A stretch of DNA of 15,127 bases from Deltaproteobacteria bacterium (GTDB taxonomy: Bacteria; Desulfobacterota; BSN033; UBA1163). The notes under the pieces were generated by a model, which saw only the letters and a list, made by a program, of their open reading frames with translations, did not search any database and was not told where the DNA came from. This document shows, in pieces, positions 14,601-15,127 of the stretch. The position numbers were made by a program, and so were the translations under genes. How positions within the stretch are numbered: the first letter of the stretch is position 1; every line of letters starts with the position of its first letter. The stretch covers positions 1 through 15,127 of the forward strand of contig VGRU01000065.1 in the NCBI GenBank assembly GCA_016875255.1, read 5' to 3'.

Positions 14601-15127
14601 GAGAGGGCAAGGGCCGGAAACCGAAAAGCCATCGAAGCGCTGGAAGAGGTTAAAGAACAACAGAAGCAGCTTGCCAGCAGAAGGGCAAACAGTCTATCAG
14701 TGATGAGGCGTGAGCCGGAGTTGATCATGCCAGGACCGGTCACTTTCGTAGCCCATGCTCTTGTTGTACCATCCGTTGATCCGAAGGACATTGAGGAACA
14801 TGACGTTAACGTTGAAATGGCAGCCATGAAGGTTGTCTGGGCATTTGAAGAAGCGGCAGGAGCTAAAGTCCTGGATGTGCATTCGCCGGAATTGGCCCGA
14901 AAGGCCGACCTGCCGGACAATCCGGGCTTTGACATTCTCTCTATAAGATCGGAGAAGGAGAAGCGTGCTATCGAAGTCAAAGGTCGAGCCGCAACGGGCG
15001 ATGTTGAGGTTTCAGCCAACGAATGGGCCAAGGCATGCAACATGAGAAATGGTTATTGGCTTTACGTCGTTTACGACTGCGCCACACCAAATCCGAGACT
15101 CGTTCGCGTCCAAGACCCGTTTGGAAA
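11625..15127 (+). CDS. XRE helix-turn-helix / SNF2 helicase / DUF3883 fusion protein, partial at the C-terminus
   Basis: The frame is open from the ATG at 11625 (in-frame TAG at 11607) to the window end: 1167 codons, C-terminus missing. Residues about 16-65 form an XRE-type DNA-binding domain ([23 protein letters not shown]). The SNF2 helicase follows: Walker A DDAGSGKT (149-156, Lys155), DEAH (251-254), TATPH (301-305), a possible acidic/coiled-coil insert at about 400-540, then lobe 2 with [11 protein letters not shown] (603-613) and QRMGRIHR (632-639). A second coiled coil spans about 936-1026. The end is a DUF3883 domain with Asp1103 and Glu1117-Val-Lys1119 (GFDIL, IEVKG), matching a PD-(D/E)xK-like pattern. 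ATP-driven movement on DNA is predicted. The layout recalls large SNF2 helicases of phage-defence and DNA-modification islands (DrmD-like), but partner genes are outside the window, so the role is inferred. The ribosome binding site (GAAGG, 11613-11617) is weak. Confidence 0.9.
   Translation, partial: [1167 protein letters not shown]

Overview
The window looks like a Gram-negative bacterial chromosome of moderate G+C content. Order and style (prfA-prmC-murA-his genes, metal-type KdsA, many short palindromic intergenic repeats) remind me of Desulfobacterota-like or related uncultured lineages. That placement is an inference; no rRNA or other phylogenetic marker is present. All convincing genes lie on the + strand.

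Positions 1-11326 carry housekeeping genes: the last codons of a probable prfA, prmC (release-factor methyltransferase), murA (peptidoglycan), hisD, hisB, hisH, kdsA (KDO for LPS), a TalC/MipB-type transaldolase, a small exported protein of unknown function, hisA, hisF, pgpA (phospholipid synthesis) and a stand-alone CinA C-terminal domain (PncC-like). HisH and HisF together form imidazole glycerol-phosphate synthase; HisA supplies its substrate, HisB acts just after it and HisD does the last steps. hisG, hisC and hisI/hisE are not here. The his set is broken by kdsA-tal-exported protein between hisH and hisA.

Nearly every gap between these genes holds a palindromic repeat made of short recurring words, and the kind differs from gap to gap. 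Several palindromes sit inside others, most clearly at 2505-2825 (four or five nested levels), 8199-8416 and 1036-1230. These repeats also touch coding sequence: one supplies the last ~22 codons of hisA, and others create false upstream start codons for prmC, kdsA and pgpA.

Positions 11327-15127 are different. A near-consensus promoter (TTGACA-17-TATATT) precedes a leader with a palindromic repeat. Then a single reading frame runs open from 11625 to the window end (1167 codons, C-terminus cut off). It encodes an XRE-type helix-turn-helix, a SNF2 helicase with an acidic/coiled-coil insert between its lobes, a second coiled coil, and a DUF3883 (PD-(D/E)xK-like) domain. This resembles the large helicases of anti-phage/DNA-modification islands (DrmD-like), so it may be the first gene of a defence locus continuing past the window edge. 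It is the best candidate for an undescribed system here.
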